Virus record (IMG/VR): IMGVR_UViG_3300031851_000162 | Coordinates: 1 to 25,451 of that record | Strand: one strand, 5' to 3' | Length of the DNA: 25,451 nucleotides | Source of the DNA: a virus | Shown: in pieces, positions 14,679 through 21,533 of the stretch | Layout of the letters: the number at the start of each line of letters is the position of its first letter | Numbering within the stretch: position 1 is the first letter of the stretch | Position numbers and translations under genes: made by a program | Notes under the pieces: model-generated | What the model saw: only the letters and a program-made list of their open reading frames with translations | Database searches by the model: none | What the model was told of the DNA's origin: nothing

Positions 14679-16099
14679 TGATTGAGAACACGATTCTATC
14701 CGGGCTAGTCTTCAATGAAGATTACGCCCGACAAGTGTTGCCGTTTCTAAAAGACGAATACTTTGATCAGCAAAGTGAGAAGGTCGTCTACACAGAGATT
14801 GCAAAATACATTGACAAGTACAATGGGCTTCCAACAGCAGAAGCCCTGCGTATTGCAGTAGGTGAGAAAGACAACCTAAATGAAGAGATGTTCAAACAGG
14901 TCAATGACATCATTGATAATATCAAGTATGATGACAAGACCGACAACGATTGGCTTGTAGACAAGACTGAGAAGTTCTGTCAAGACAAAGCAATCTATAA
15001 TGCTGTACGTGAATCCATTCTAGTTCTAGATGGTAAACACAAAAACTTAGACAAAGGTTCTATCCCAGAACTTCTGTCTGGTGCTTTAGGCGTATCTTTT
15101 GATAGTAACATTGGTCACGACTTCGTAGAGAATGCTGATGATCGATATCAGTTCTATCACACAAAAGAAGACAAGATACCTTTCGACCTTGATCTGTTTA
15201 ACAAGATCACTAAGGGTGGGTTGTCTCGTAAATCTCTGAGTGTTGCACTCGCAGGTACTGGTGTTGGTAAGACATTGTTTATGACACACTGTGCCGCCGC
15301 CAACATGATGGAGGGGTTGAATGTTTTATATATAACAATGGAGATGGCGGAAGAACGAATTGCAGAGCGAATCGATGCTAATCTTCTTGACTTGACAATT
15401 GATGAACTCAAAGAAGTTCCGAAAGAAGTCTACGTCAAACGGCTTGACAGAGTAAAGTCTAAAACAACAGGCAAGCTCATTGTTAAGGAATATCCAACTG
15501 CTAGTGCTGGGTCAGCACACTTCCGTCATCTCCTTAACGAACTACGCCTAAAGAAGAACTTCACACCTGATGTAGTCTATATCGACTATCTAAACATCTG
15601 TACAAGTTCTCGCATGAAGTATGGTGCGAATGTAAACTCATACACCCTTATCAAAGCCATTGCTGAAGAGTTACGTGGTCTTGCTGTAGAGTTTAATATT
15701 CCTATCATGTCTGCAACTCAAACTACAAGGACTGGTTATAGTAGTTCAGACTTAAATCTCGAAGACACCTCTGAGAGTTTTGGTCTACCTGCAACAGCCG
15801 ACTTTATGTTTGGTTTGATATCTACTGAAGAGTTAGAAGGTCTAGGTCAACTACTCATCAAACAACTGAAAAATCGATGGGGTGATACGAACTATCTCAA
15901 ACGATTTGTAGTAGGTATCGACAGATCAAAGATGCGTTTATTTGATGCAGAAGAGAATGCACAAGACGATCTAGTAGATGATACACCTACAATGGATCGT
16001 GGCGCAGTGGGTGAACGAGTAAACTCTGAACGTGATGACTTTGGTGGCGTAGTTAATTTTCGCAAGAAAAACAAACCAAAGTTTGAAGGGTTCAAATAG
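14678..16099 (+). CDS. 41: Replicative DNA helicase, T4 gp41-like
   Basis: The 473-aa DnaB-like helicase is nearly the same length as T4 gp41 (475). It has an N-terminal helical domain with Trp-Leu-Val-x-Lys-Thr-Glu-Lys, Walker A Ala-Gly-Thr-Gly-Val-Gly-Lys-Thr (192-199), Ile-Thr-Met-Glu-Met-Ala-Glu-Glu, Arg-Ile-Asp-Ala-Asn-Leu-Leu-Asp, an Ile-Asp-Tyr-Leu Walker B and Gly-Leu-Pro-Ala-Thr-Ala-Asp-Phe-Met. It unwinds the fork and works with a gp61-type primase that is not in the window. The C-terminal 60 residues are charged and probably flexible. Confidence 0.96.
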   Translation: MIENTILSGLVFNEDYARQVLPFLKDEYFDQQSEKVVYTEIAKYIDKYNGLPTAEALRIAVGEKDNLNEEMFKQVNDIIDNIKYDDKTDNDWLVDKTEKFCQDKAIYNAVRESILVLDGKHKNLDKGSIPELLSGALGVSFDSNIGHDFVENADDRYQFYHTKEDKIPFDLDLFNKITKGGLSRKSLSVALAGTGVGKTLFMTHCAAANMMEGLNVLYITMEMAEERIAERIDANLLDLTIDELKEVPKEVYVKRLDRVKSKTTGKLIVKEYPTASAGSAHFRHLLNELRLKKNFTPDVVYIDYLNICTSSRMKYGANVNSYTLIKAIAEELRGLAVEFNIPIMSATQTTRTGYSSSDLNLEDTSESFGLPATADFMFGLISTEELEGLGQLLIKQLKNRWGDTNYLKRFVVGIDRSKMRLFDAEENAQDDLVDDTPTMDRGAVGERVNSERDDFGGVVNFRKKNKPKFEGFK

Positions 16100-16296
16100 T
16101 GAGTTACAAAGTAGAACAGAACAAAAGAAATAACCACATCGTAGAGAAAGCGACAAAGCTTACAGTAGGCATTTACGAATGTCAGAAACAGGCTAGAGAT
16201 GTGTGTAGAGGTCTTAACTTAGGATCAGGGTTCAATGGACTGACCCCTGCATTCTTTTGTTTAGGGATTCGACAAGCCAAGAAAAAAGGCAACTGA
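16099..16296 (+). CDS. Small basic protein after gp41, unknown
   Basis: The 65-aa basic protein starts at GTG 16099, overlapping the gp41 stop by one base, with GAAGGG about 10 bp upstream. It has a Cys-Gln-Lys-Gln-Ala-Arg-Asp-Val-Cys-Arg-Gly-Leu-Asn-Leu-Gly-Ser-Gly-Phe segment and ends Arg-Gln-Ala-Lys-Lys-Lys-Gly-Asn. I do not recognise a family. It faces the minus-strand mini-gene tail to tail and shares the hairpin that follows it. Confidence 0.6.
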   Translation: MSYKVEQNKRNNHIVEKATKLTVGIYECQKQARDVCRGLNLGSGFNGLTPAFFCLGIRQAKKKGN

Positions 16297-16317
16297 TCTT
16301 TTACGACCAATTGCCTT
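16284..16317 (-). terminator. Convergent terminator, best in the minus direction
   Basis: AAGGCAA (16286-16292) and TTGCCTT (16311-16317) pair around an 18-nt loop. Read on the minus strand the stem is followed by six T's, a normal U-tract; on the plus strand the tail is ATTTCTT. It overlaps the stop of the minus-strand ORF and the end of the plus-strand gene. Confidence 0.7.
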
Positions 16318-16402
16318 ATTTCTTAGCTTGATACGTGGCAGGTCCGAACCCCACGGACATACTTGATGTGACACCTGCTGTTCCTGTTGATTGATTACTC
16401 AA
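16316..16402 (-). CDS. Minus-strand 28-aa late peptide, unknown
   Basis: A TTG start at 16402 (minus) has AAGAGG 7 nt upstream and opens a 28-codon frame rich in Ser, Thr, Gly and Ala, ending Tyr-Gln-Ala-Lys-Lys. A perfect late promoter (16449-16456) and a U-tract terminator frame it, so promoter, ribosome site, ORF and terminator are in the right order. The frame stays open upstream for about 15 more codons (including Val-Arg-Val-Val-Arg-Glu-Asn-Asn-Val-Arg-Gly-Lys), so a longer protein from GTG near the transcript start is possible. A non-coding late RNA is the main alternative. It is the only minus-strand gene seen in this window. Confidence 0.5.
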   Translation of the reverse strand: MSNQSTGTAGVTSSMSVGFGPATYQAKK

Positions 16403-16448
16403 ACACTTGCCTCTTACGTTGTTTTCACGTACTACACGCACCCATGCT

Positions 16449-16456
16449 TATTTATA
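16449..16456 (-). promoter_or_regulatory. Late promoter on the minus strand
   Basis: The minus strand reads TATAAATA here, a perfect T4 late consensus, directed toward the 28-aa ORF about 47 bp away. Confidence 0.7.
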
Positions 16457-16460
16457 CAAA

Positions 16461-16517
16461 AAAATATCTCAATATCTAATAAATAAAAATTTATTTTATT
16501 TTTTTGGTATATTGTCC
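16461..16517. other. AT-rich spacer with inverted repeat and T-run
   Basis: Almost pure A/T, with AAATAAA (16481-16487) facing TTTATTT (16490-16496) and then a run of T's to about 16505. It lies between the divergent minus-strand late promoter and the plus-strand early promoter at 16518. It may be a weak terminator, or an easily melted promoter-flanking region. Confidence 0.45.
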
Positions 16518-16546
16518 TTGACAAACACCTCAACTTAGTTTATATT
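16518..16546 (+). promoter_or_regulatory. Early promoter for the small-gene block
   Basis: TTGACA (16518-16523), a 17-bp spacer, and TATATT (16541-16546), about 45 bp before the next start. Confidence 0.85.
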
Positions 16547-16589
16547 GAATAAATAAGCATTACCTGGTAATAGCAAGAAAGGCTAACTA

Positions 16590-16904
16590 TTGGAACATTG
16601 TAATCTAATGGCAATCGATAAGGCTTGCCTTGATAATGTTGATAACGATGTAAGCACATCGATACCTTGGTATATCTTGGGATCGTATGGTCGTAGTCAT
16701 GACGATCCGATCCTAACTGATTCAAGACTAGAAAGATTGTCAAAAACAATAATTGACAATTGGGATAAAATTGATCATGAGTACAAAGAATATTTAAGAC
16801 ATGAGGATTTGCGGTACATAAAGTATACTGGTGAATATCCGAATCGAACACAGCAGAAACTTAAAACTATCAAAGAGGTGTATTGTGGTAGAGAAAAGCA
16901 TTAA
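16590..16904 (+). CDS. Small early protein, unknown
   Basis: The 104-aa protein starts at TTG 16590, with GAAAGG 7 bp upstream; an in-frame ATG at 16608 is an alternative. It has Asp-Asn-Val-Asp-Asn-Asp-Val, a Tyr-Ile-Leu-Gly-Ser-Tyr-Gly-Arg turn and a charged C-terminal half with many Tyr and Lys. No family is recognised. It is first in a block of orphan genes behind an early promoter, the usual place for host-takeover proteins. Confidence 0.6.
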   Translation: MEHCNLMAIDKACLDNVDNDVSTSIPWYILGSYGRSHDDPILTDSRLERLSKTIIDNWDKIDHEYKEYLRHEDLRYIKYTGEYPNRTQQKLKTIKEVYCGREKH

Positions 16905-17052
16905 AGACCTGATCGAAGAAGCACTCGCTGAAGCGCAGATTCTTGAAGGTGCATTAGAAGAGCCTGATGAGGAACATATGCTGTACACTGCTCAAAAACT
17001 GAGTGGTGCGCCATACTCTTTTATCTGCGATATATACCAAAATAAACCTTGA
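16885..17052 (+). CDS. Small acidic early protein, unknown
   Basis: I choose GTG 16885 (55 aa) because AAAGAGG lies 7-8 bp upstream and the overlap with the previous gene is only 20 bp; an in-frame ATG at 16831 has no such site. The protein is acidic (many Glu) with an N-terminal helix Ile-Glu-Glu-Ala-Leu-Ala-Glu-Ala. The function is unknown. The next promoter's -35 overlaps its stop codon. Confidence 0.6.
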   Translation: MVEKSIKDLIEEALAEAQILEGALEEPDEEHMLYTAQKLSGAPYSFICDIYQNKP

Positions 17053-17077
17053 CAAATGCATTTGATCGTAGTATAGT
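17049..17077 (+). promoter_or_regulatory. Early promoter
   Basis: TTGACA (17049-17054), a 17-bp spacer, and TATAGT (17072-17077), 29 bp before the start at 17107. Confidence 0.85.
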
Positions 17078-17106
17078 ATACACATAATGACAAGGAGCGA
17101 TTCGCT

Positions 17107-17514
17107 ATGACACAGTACACATTTGAAGCCGACATCTTTTCTGATTTATACAAAGAGACGTATGGGATACGCCCTCGGCATCATGCGTTCTATGATGAAG
17201 ATACAACTGATGCAGAGCGTCAGGAGATTTGGGACTACACGTGTAAAGCCCTCGATGAAGCTGTTATTGAGCGTGAGGCAGAGAAGCAAGCCGATCTTAA
17301 TGACTTCAAAGCACTAGTTGAAGACACCATTCAGATGGGTGCTAAAGACGAAGAAACTGCTCTTCGGTGGTTACTTCAAGGTGAAGACTTTTACTCTGGT
17401 CAGTGTGTTGAGCATTGGGTCTGGAATCAAGGTATCTTGTTCACCGACTACGGTCGTAAGTTAGTTGAGCGTTTGCTCGACTTAGTTGATTATAAAGAAA
17501 TGGAGACTATATAA
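17107..17514 (+). CDS. Acidic early protein, unknown
   Basis: The 135-aa protein is acidic and rich in Asp, Glu, Trp and Tyr, with no known motif that I can see. AAGGAG precedes the ATG. It is directly behind an early promoter and overlaps the next ORF by one base (TAATG). The strong negative charge could suit a DNA-mimic or inhibitor protein, but nothing specific supports that. Confidence 0.75.
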   Translation: MTQYTFEADIFSDLYKETYGIRPRHHAFYDEDTTDAERQEIWDYTCKALDEAVIEREAEKQADLNDFKALVEDTIQMGAKDEETALRWLLQGEDFYSGQCVEHWVWNQGILFTDYGRKLVERLLDLVDYKEMETI

Positions 17515-17648
17515 TGTGGTATGTTAAAGCCCAAGTGGGTGACGAATGTGAGCGTTGGGAATGCTTGACAGAAGATCAAGCAATTGCTGTTGTGCAGTCA
17601 TATAGCAACAGAGGCATCTCAGATGTCAGTACTGGGCAGATGCAATGA
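17514..17648 (+). CDS. 44-aa protein, unknown
   Basis: This 44-codon ORF begins in the stop of the preceding gene (TAATG) with a GGAG 9 bp upstream, and ends overlapping the next start (ATGA). It has Trp-Tyr-Val-Lys-Ala-Gln-Val-Gly-Asp-Glu and an Asp-Gln-Ala-Ile-Ala-Val-Val-Gln-Ser helix, a small alpha/beta-like pattern. Tight overlaps on both sides are good evidence that it is translated. Confidence 0.65.
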   Translation: MWYVKAQVGDECERWECLTEDQAIAVVQSYSNRGISDVSTGQMQ

Positions 17649-18079
17649 CAATGCATCTTATTCGAGGCATGTCTAGCCTCAATACAAAGAAGCGCAAAAG
17701 CAAGATGTCTGCCAAGAGAATGAAAGAGGTTGAAACAGAGTGGCGTAGATACAATAAAGACATGCGCAGAAAGAGTATGCATTCCTGTCAGTTCGAGAAA
17801 CTAGAAGACTATATATCATATGTAAGTGGTAATCTTAAACTAAAGAAGAGGGAATTCGTACCATATGAATCGAAGACAACAGCGCCAGTTTCAAAACAGG
17901 ATTATCCATCAGTCTCGCCGAAGAGCCCAGTTCATGGAATCCCAGAGGCAGGACGAAGAAAAGAGTCCCCAAAGTACACAGGAGACTACATCGTCGGTAT
18001 CGCAACAATGCACAAGTCAAACGCTGTTCCCATCACTAACAGAGAACAAGCAACAGAAATAGCAAGAATGGCTAAATGA
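17645..18079 (+). CDS. Conserved basic phage protein, unknown
   Basis: The 144-aa protein is Lys/Arg-rich in its first half (Asn-Thr-Lys-Lys-Arg-Lys-Ser-Lys, Arg-Arg-Tyr-Asn-Lys-Asp-Met-Arg-Arg) and has Lys-Tyr-Thr-Gly then Gly-Ile-Ala-Thr-Met-His-Lys-Ser-Asn-Ala-Val-Pro near the C-terminus. That last segment, followed by Gln-Ala-Thr-Glu-Ile-Ala-Arg-Met, recurs in many T4-like and other marine phages as a protein of unknown function (from memory). It is coupled to the 44-aa ORF and ends at a strong terminator. Confidence 0.82.
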   Translation: MTMHLIRGMSSLNTKKRKSKMSAKRMKEVETEWRRYNKDMRRKSMHSCQFEKLEDYISYVSGNLKLKKREFVPYESKTTAPVSKQDYPSVSPKSPVHGIPEAGRRKESPKYTGDYIVGIATMHKSNAVPITNREQATEIARMAK

Positions 18080-18080
18080 C

Positions 18081-18105
18081 AAAGGGCGCTTCGGCGCTCT
18101 TTTTT
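18081..18105 (+). terminator. Strong terminator with UUCG tetraloop
   Basis: A 9-bp stem with one G-T pair closes a C(TTCG)G tetraloop and runs into a T-tract (to 18105). It separates the early small-gene block from the late operon. Confidence 0.92.
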
Positions 18106-18112
18106 CGTAATA

Positions 18113-18120
18113 TATAAATA
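18113..18120 (+). promoter_or_regulatory. Late promoter for the capsid-targeted operon
   Basis: A perfect TATAAATA immediately after the terminator and 29 bp before the next start codon. Confidence 0.85.
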
Positions 18121-18148
18121 CTCTTGTTAATAGACAACAGGTATTGAA

Positions 18149-19096
18149 ATGGCAATCACATTCGCCCAATATATAAACGAAGCATCAATCACTACTGATG
18201 AGATGGAAAATCGTTTAAAGCTGATGGGGTTCAAAAATCTTAAGCGTGAGTCCTCTCGCACAATAAGCGTTCTGATTGACACTAACCGAGTTGACGCTTT
18301 AGAGAAGATTGCTAAAGAGATGAAAGACTTGAATGCAGTCTATGATCCTGATAAAGGTTCATCTTCTGTTGGTGCAGTCGTAGCAGGTATCTACACTATC
18401 AAAGCACGACCAGCATCGAAGCAAGGTAAGAAGTCAGCAGGTCTTGATAACGAAGACACGATGATTGCAGGTATCACACACTTTACTAAAGGTGGACCGA
18501 TGACTGTTAAGATTTCTGATGGTCGTAAAACATATACATACAAAGATGTTGTAGACGTAGAAGAAGTCGGACGTGATACATCTAATCGTAAGAAAGCAGA
18601 TGTACGATTAGTATTAGAAGATGGTACGAAGATACCAATTTCTATTAAGAAAGATAACGCAGAGATGTGGGAGTCAGCAGATAGTTACTGGGCACCTACA
18701 GCAAAGAAGATTGTAGATAGACTAGAAGCAAGCGGTGAGATAACCATCACTAAAAAAGGCGCTGTTAATTACATGAAGCCTAACGTTGGCGTTCTAGCTA
18801 CAAAAAGAGAAAAAGAAGCAGTCGTATTTGGTAGCGATGTATTAGGAAAAGGCTTTGTTATAGTAAGAACTTTTAGAAGTTCAGACTTTACATTGTCAAA
18901 GAATGGTGATATATTAGAAGTCACTGCTACTAAGATCATAGATAAAATGACAGACCTAAAGGGAAAATCTGATATCTATTTTCTAATACGTAATGATAGT
19001 TCACGTAAGGGGTCGAAGATACGACCAGGTTTGCGTGTTCTTGCAGTTGCGGCGACACGAATTAATAAGAATGTAAAGGTAGTAACGACCCGATGA
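18149..19096 (+). CDS. Putative capsid-packaged protein with nuclease-like core
   Basis: The 315-aa protein begins with an 11-residue leader, Thr-Phe-x-x-Tyr-Ile-Asn-Glu then Ala12, similar to the T4 internal-protein capsid-targeting sequence, which ends in Ile-x-Glu before the cut by the prohead protease. It has Lys-Ala-Arg-Pro-Ala-Ser-Lys-Gln-Gly-Lys-Lys-Ser-Ala-Gly-Leu-Asp-Asn-Glu (85-102). Then Asp151 in a beta strand is followed 14 residues later by Ser-Ile-Lys-Lys (165-168), which is like a PD-(D/E)XK nuclease core with Ser in place of the acidic residue. The nuclease reading is tentative. It is the first gene after a late promoter, and its stop overlaps the next start (ATGA). Expected role: entry with phage DNA; the activity is unproven. 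Confidence 0.6.
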   Translation: MAITFAQYINEASITTDEMENRLKLMGFKNLKRESSRTISVLIDTNRVDALEKIAKEMKDLNAVYDPDKGSSSVGAVVAGIYTIKARPASKQGKKSAGLDNEDTMIAGITHFTKGGPMTVKISDGRKTYTYKDVVDVEEVGRDTSNRKKADVRLVLEDGTKIPISIKKDNAEMWESADSYWAPTAKKIVDRLEASGEITITKKGAVNYMKPNVGVLATKREKEAVVFGSDVLGKGFVIVRTFRSSDFTLSKNGDILEVTATKIIDKMTDLKGKSDIYFLIRNDSSRKGSKIRPGLRVLAVAATRINKNVKVVTTR

Positions 19097-19881
19097 CACT
19101 AACGTTTAAAAACTATATTGTTGAGACAGTAGGAACACAAGGACTTGAGTACGAAAAGAAAGTATACAAGGCAATGGTTGATGCTGGTATACCAGGACTG
19201 AACGTTGGTGATAAGCCAGCGGCAGGTTTCAGCAATCAAGGTGCTGGTGACATTGAAGCAAGTTACAATGGCAAAGCATTCAACATCGAAATCAAACTAA
19301 GTTCTAAAGAACAGATGGGTGGTACATCATTTAGATATGACATGGACACTAGTACGTTCACACCTACAAAAGAAATGGACTTAGACGATTTAGATTTGTT
19401 CATGCCTATTATGAAACAGAAAGCTAAAGACGTTGACAACTATATTAAAGCTAGTCATCAAGAAGAGCCTAAAGAGTTTCACAAACAAAATCGTGGCGTA
19501 CCGATCAAAGTATCAGTAGAAGCACGTAACAATTTAAAGAAGAAGGGTCTTACAGGAAAGATTGCTACAAACATCAAAGCTCCTATTAGTTTTATCATTA
19601 AACACTACAACAAGAAAGGTGTTTATTATATTAACATCGGTGGTGCAGGATTGTTTTACATGGGTAAGAATCCGTTCAACTTAGATGTACCTGAACTAAA
19701 AGCAGAGATACAAGTTGAACTTGGTTTACGTTTTGGTGGTAGTAAGTTATCATTCCCGACAGAACCTAAGACTCCTGCGAGAACAGCAGGTTTAAGAATA
19801 CAAGGTCGAATGCTAACAAAAGCAAAGTCTAAATATAACTTAGACAACCCGACAGACGTAAAGAAATTATTTGGAGCATAA
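19093..19881 (+). CDS. Putative capsid-packaged PD-(D/E)XK nuclease
   Basis: The 262-aa protein has the same kind of leader: Thr-Phe-x-x-Tyr-Ile-Val-Glu then Thr12. The core reads Gly-Leu-Glu-Tyr-Glu (17-21) in a helix, Gly-Ala-Gly-Asp53-Ile-Glu, and then Phe-Asn-Ile-Glu66-Ile-Lys68, spaced as in PD-(D/E)XK endonucleases (Asp, 12 residues, Glu-x-Lys). A Glu in the N-terminal helix and Ser-Ser after the Lys also fit. The C-terminal half is a beta-rich domain with many Lys residues, perhaps for DNA binding. The gene overlaps the previous one by 4 bp. I infer a nuclease delivered with the genome to cut host or competitor DNA; the target is unknown. Its own DNA would need protection, for example by the modification at 1-854. 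Confidence 0.6.
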   Translation: MTLTFKNYIVETVGTQGLEYEKKVYKAMVDAGIPGLNVGDKPAAGFSNQGAGDIEASYNGKAFNIEIKLSSKEQMGGTSFRYDMDTSTFTPTKEMDLDDLDLFMPIMKQKAKDVDNYIKASHQEEPKEFHKQNRGVPIKVSVEARNNLKKKGLTGKIATNIKAPISFIIKHYNKKGVYYINIGGAGLFYMGKNPFNLDVPELKAEIQVELGLRFGGSKLSFPTEPKTPARTAGLRIQGRMLTKAKSKYNLDNPTDVKKLFGA

Positions 19882-19882
19882 G

Positions 19883-21112
19883 ATGAAACGCTTATCATCA
19901 TTCTTAGTTGAAGACAAGAATACTCACATGGAACACATTGAGGACAACATTCTCAATGCGGGTATTGACGGCACAAGACAAGCAATCAACTATCTAAGAG
20001 CGTTGCGTGATATGTTAGCAGGAGATGCAAAAGCACCTGTGAATGTGACTGTTAAATGGGATGGCGCACCAGCTATCTTTTGCGGTCAAGATCCTAGTGA
20101 TGGTAAATTCTTTGTTGCAAAGAAAGGTATCTTTAATAAGAACCCGATGGTTTATAAAACTAATGCCGACATTGATGCAGATACAAAAGGTGATTTGAAT
20201 ACAAAATTGAAACTAGCGTTGAAACACATACCAGCGTTAGGAATTGAAGGAGTTGTGCAAGGTGATTTCCTATATGCGAAAGAAGATTTACGAAAAAAGA
20301 CTATTGATGGAGAGTCGTATATTACTTTCCATCCTAACACCATTGTTTATGCGATACCAGAAAAAAGCGATCTTGCTAAGAAAATATTGCGATCAGAGAT
20401 CGGAGTGGTATGGCACACTACTTACAGAGGAGACTCTTTTGAATCAATGTCAGCAAGTTTTGGAAAAGAGATCGCAAGTAAACAAAAAGAATCGAAAGCA
20501 GTCTGGTCAGTAGACGCAATGTATAAAGATGTGTCAGGTCAAGCGACTATGACAAAGAAAGAGACTACCGCAGTAACGTTGCTATTGTCAGCCGCTGGTA
20601 AGCAGTTCAATAAGATTAAGCGTAACACGTTTGAAGACATCGCTAATAACGATGCACTTAAAGAACGTATAAAAGTATACATCAACTCAAAGGTACGTGC
20701 TAACGAAAAGATTAAAGGCATTCCTCGCTTCATCGATGATATGGTAGATCATATTTACGGCTACTATCAAAAAGAAATCGATAGCAAGAAGACAGCAAAG
20801 TCTAAAGCGAACTGGGAAGACAAACGTAAAGACGTTTTAAAGTATTTCTCTAATACACCCAAGAGCCAGATCGTTGCATTGTTTGAGTTGTACAACATGA
20901 TTGCAGATGTTAAGTTACATCTGATTAAGAAGCTAGATAAAGCAAAACGTATTGACACGTTCCTCAAGACAGCCGATGGTTATAAGATTACAGAGCAAGA
21001 AGGCTTTGTCGCTATTGATAGAATGGGTAAGAATGCAGTTAAACTAGTTGATAGACTAGGCTTCTCAAAAGCTAACTTCTCTGATGAATTCATAAAAGGC
21101 TGGCAGAAATAG
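19883..21112 (+). CDS. Putative capsid-packaged nucleotidyltransferase (DUF6267-like)
   Basis: ATG 19883 is used because a GGAG lies 6 bp upstream; an in-frame TTG at 19871 is upstream of that site. The 409-aa protein starts Leu-Ser-Ser-Phe-Leu-Val-Glu then Asp11, a leader like those of its two neighbours. Residues 56-63 (Thr-Val-Lys58-Trp-Asp-Gly-Ala-Pro) resemble motif I (Lys-x-Asp-Gly) of DNA/RNA ligases and capping enzymes; Gly-Val-Val-Gln-Gly-Asp-Phe (123-129) resembles motif III and Ile-Thr-Phe-His-Pro-Asn-Thr motif IIIa. Motifs IV and V are not obvious. Such proteins are conserved in marine T4-like phages as DUF6267 (from memory). A ligase-like or nucleotide-transfer activity on host RNA or DNA is possible. 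Confidence 0.6.
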   Translation: MKRLSSFLVEDKNTHMEHIEDNILNAGIDGTRQAINYLRALRDMLAGDAKAPVNVTVKWDGAPAIFCGQDPSDGKFFVAKKGIFNKNPMVYKTNADIDADTKGDLNTKLKLALKHIPALGIEGVVQGDFLYAKEDLRKKTIDGESYITFHPNTIVYAIPEKSDLAKKILRSEIGVVWHTTYRGDSFESMSASFGKEIASKQKESKAVWSVDAMYKDVSGQATMTKKETTAVTLLLSAAGKQFNKIKRNTFEDIANNDALKERIKVYINSKVRANEKIKGIPRFIDDMVDHIYGYYQKEIDSKKTAKSKANWEDKRKDVLKYFSNTPKSQIVALFELYNMIADVKLHLIKKLDKAKRIDTFLKTADGYKITEQEGFVAIDRMGKNAVKLVDRLGFSKANFSDEFIKGWQK

Positions 21113-21217
21113 GTGTCTAACTTCAACTACAAAGATCCCGAAGAATGGAAGCAACTAGCAATAGTACTTTTAATTTTTGGTTCTATTCTCTTTTTAGCAT
21201 TTAGTAGACCAATATGA
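21113..21217 (+). CDS. 34-aa single-span membrane peptide
   Basis: GTG at 21113 directly follows the upstream stop codon and opens a 34-codon frame. It has a polar start (about 13 residues) and one hydrophobic helix (about 15-30: Leu-Ala-Ile-Val-Leu-Leu-Ile-Phe-Gly-Ser-Ile-Leu-Phe-Leu-Ala-Phe). It overlaps the next start as ATGA. The ribosome site is weak, so coupling to the upstream gene is likely. Confidence 0.55.
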   Translation: MSNFNYKDPEEWKQLAIVLLIFGSILFLAFSRPI

Positions 21218-21414
21218 TTGTGACCTCTGTGGATAGCGTCTATCAAGTATATGCAGACAGCATGAAAGTATTAACATACAAGACTGTACTTGATCCAGAG
21301 ATTAACAAGACGTATACAAGGATCACTTCATACGAAGTAGACATCTACAATGCAAAAGGTGATATTACGAGGTTACAAGAGACTACTGGGTCACTTATTA
21401 ACATAACCGCATAA
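21214..21414 (+). CDS. Small protein, unknown
   Basis: The 66-aa protein is a beta-rich, Thr/Tyr/Val-containing sequence (Tyr-Gln-Val-Tyr-Ala-Asp-Ser, Tyr-Glu-Val-Asp-Ile-Tyr-Asn-Ala-Lys-Gly-Asp). No family is recognised. It is coupled to the 34-aa membrane peptide (ATGA) at the end of the late operon. Confidence 0.65.
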   Translation: MIVTSVDSVYQVYADSMKVLTYKTVLDPEINKTYTRITSYEVDIYNAKGDITRLQETTGSLINITA

Positions 21415-21533
21415 CGGGCTTACCAATTCCGTATATCTAAAATTGGGATTTCTCTGATAAATATTAGTGTAAGAAAAGGATTAAACTCGACATGGGGTCG
21501 AGATCGGATCATACACACACATGGAGAAATATT

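Noticed and set aside
16330-16375. tRNA-like T-arm on the minus strand (GGTTCGG context)
   Set aside because: No acceptor, anticodon or D stem could be built around it, and the same bases read as codons of the 28-aa minus-strand frame.
21456-21463. GATAAATA before the DUF1127 gene
   Set aside because: First base differs from the late consensus; kept out of the feature list, although position about 70 bp before the start would be reasonable.
21486-21502. CTCGAC...GTCGAG inverted repeat
   Set aside because: Only a 6-bp stem with no T-tract and no recurrence in the window; an operator cannot be supported.
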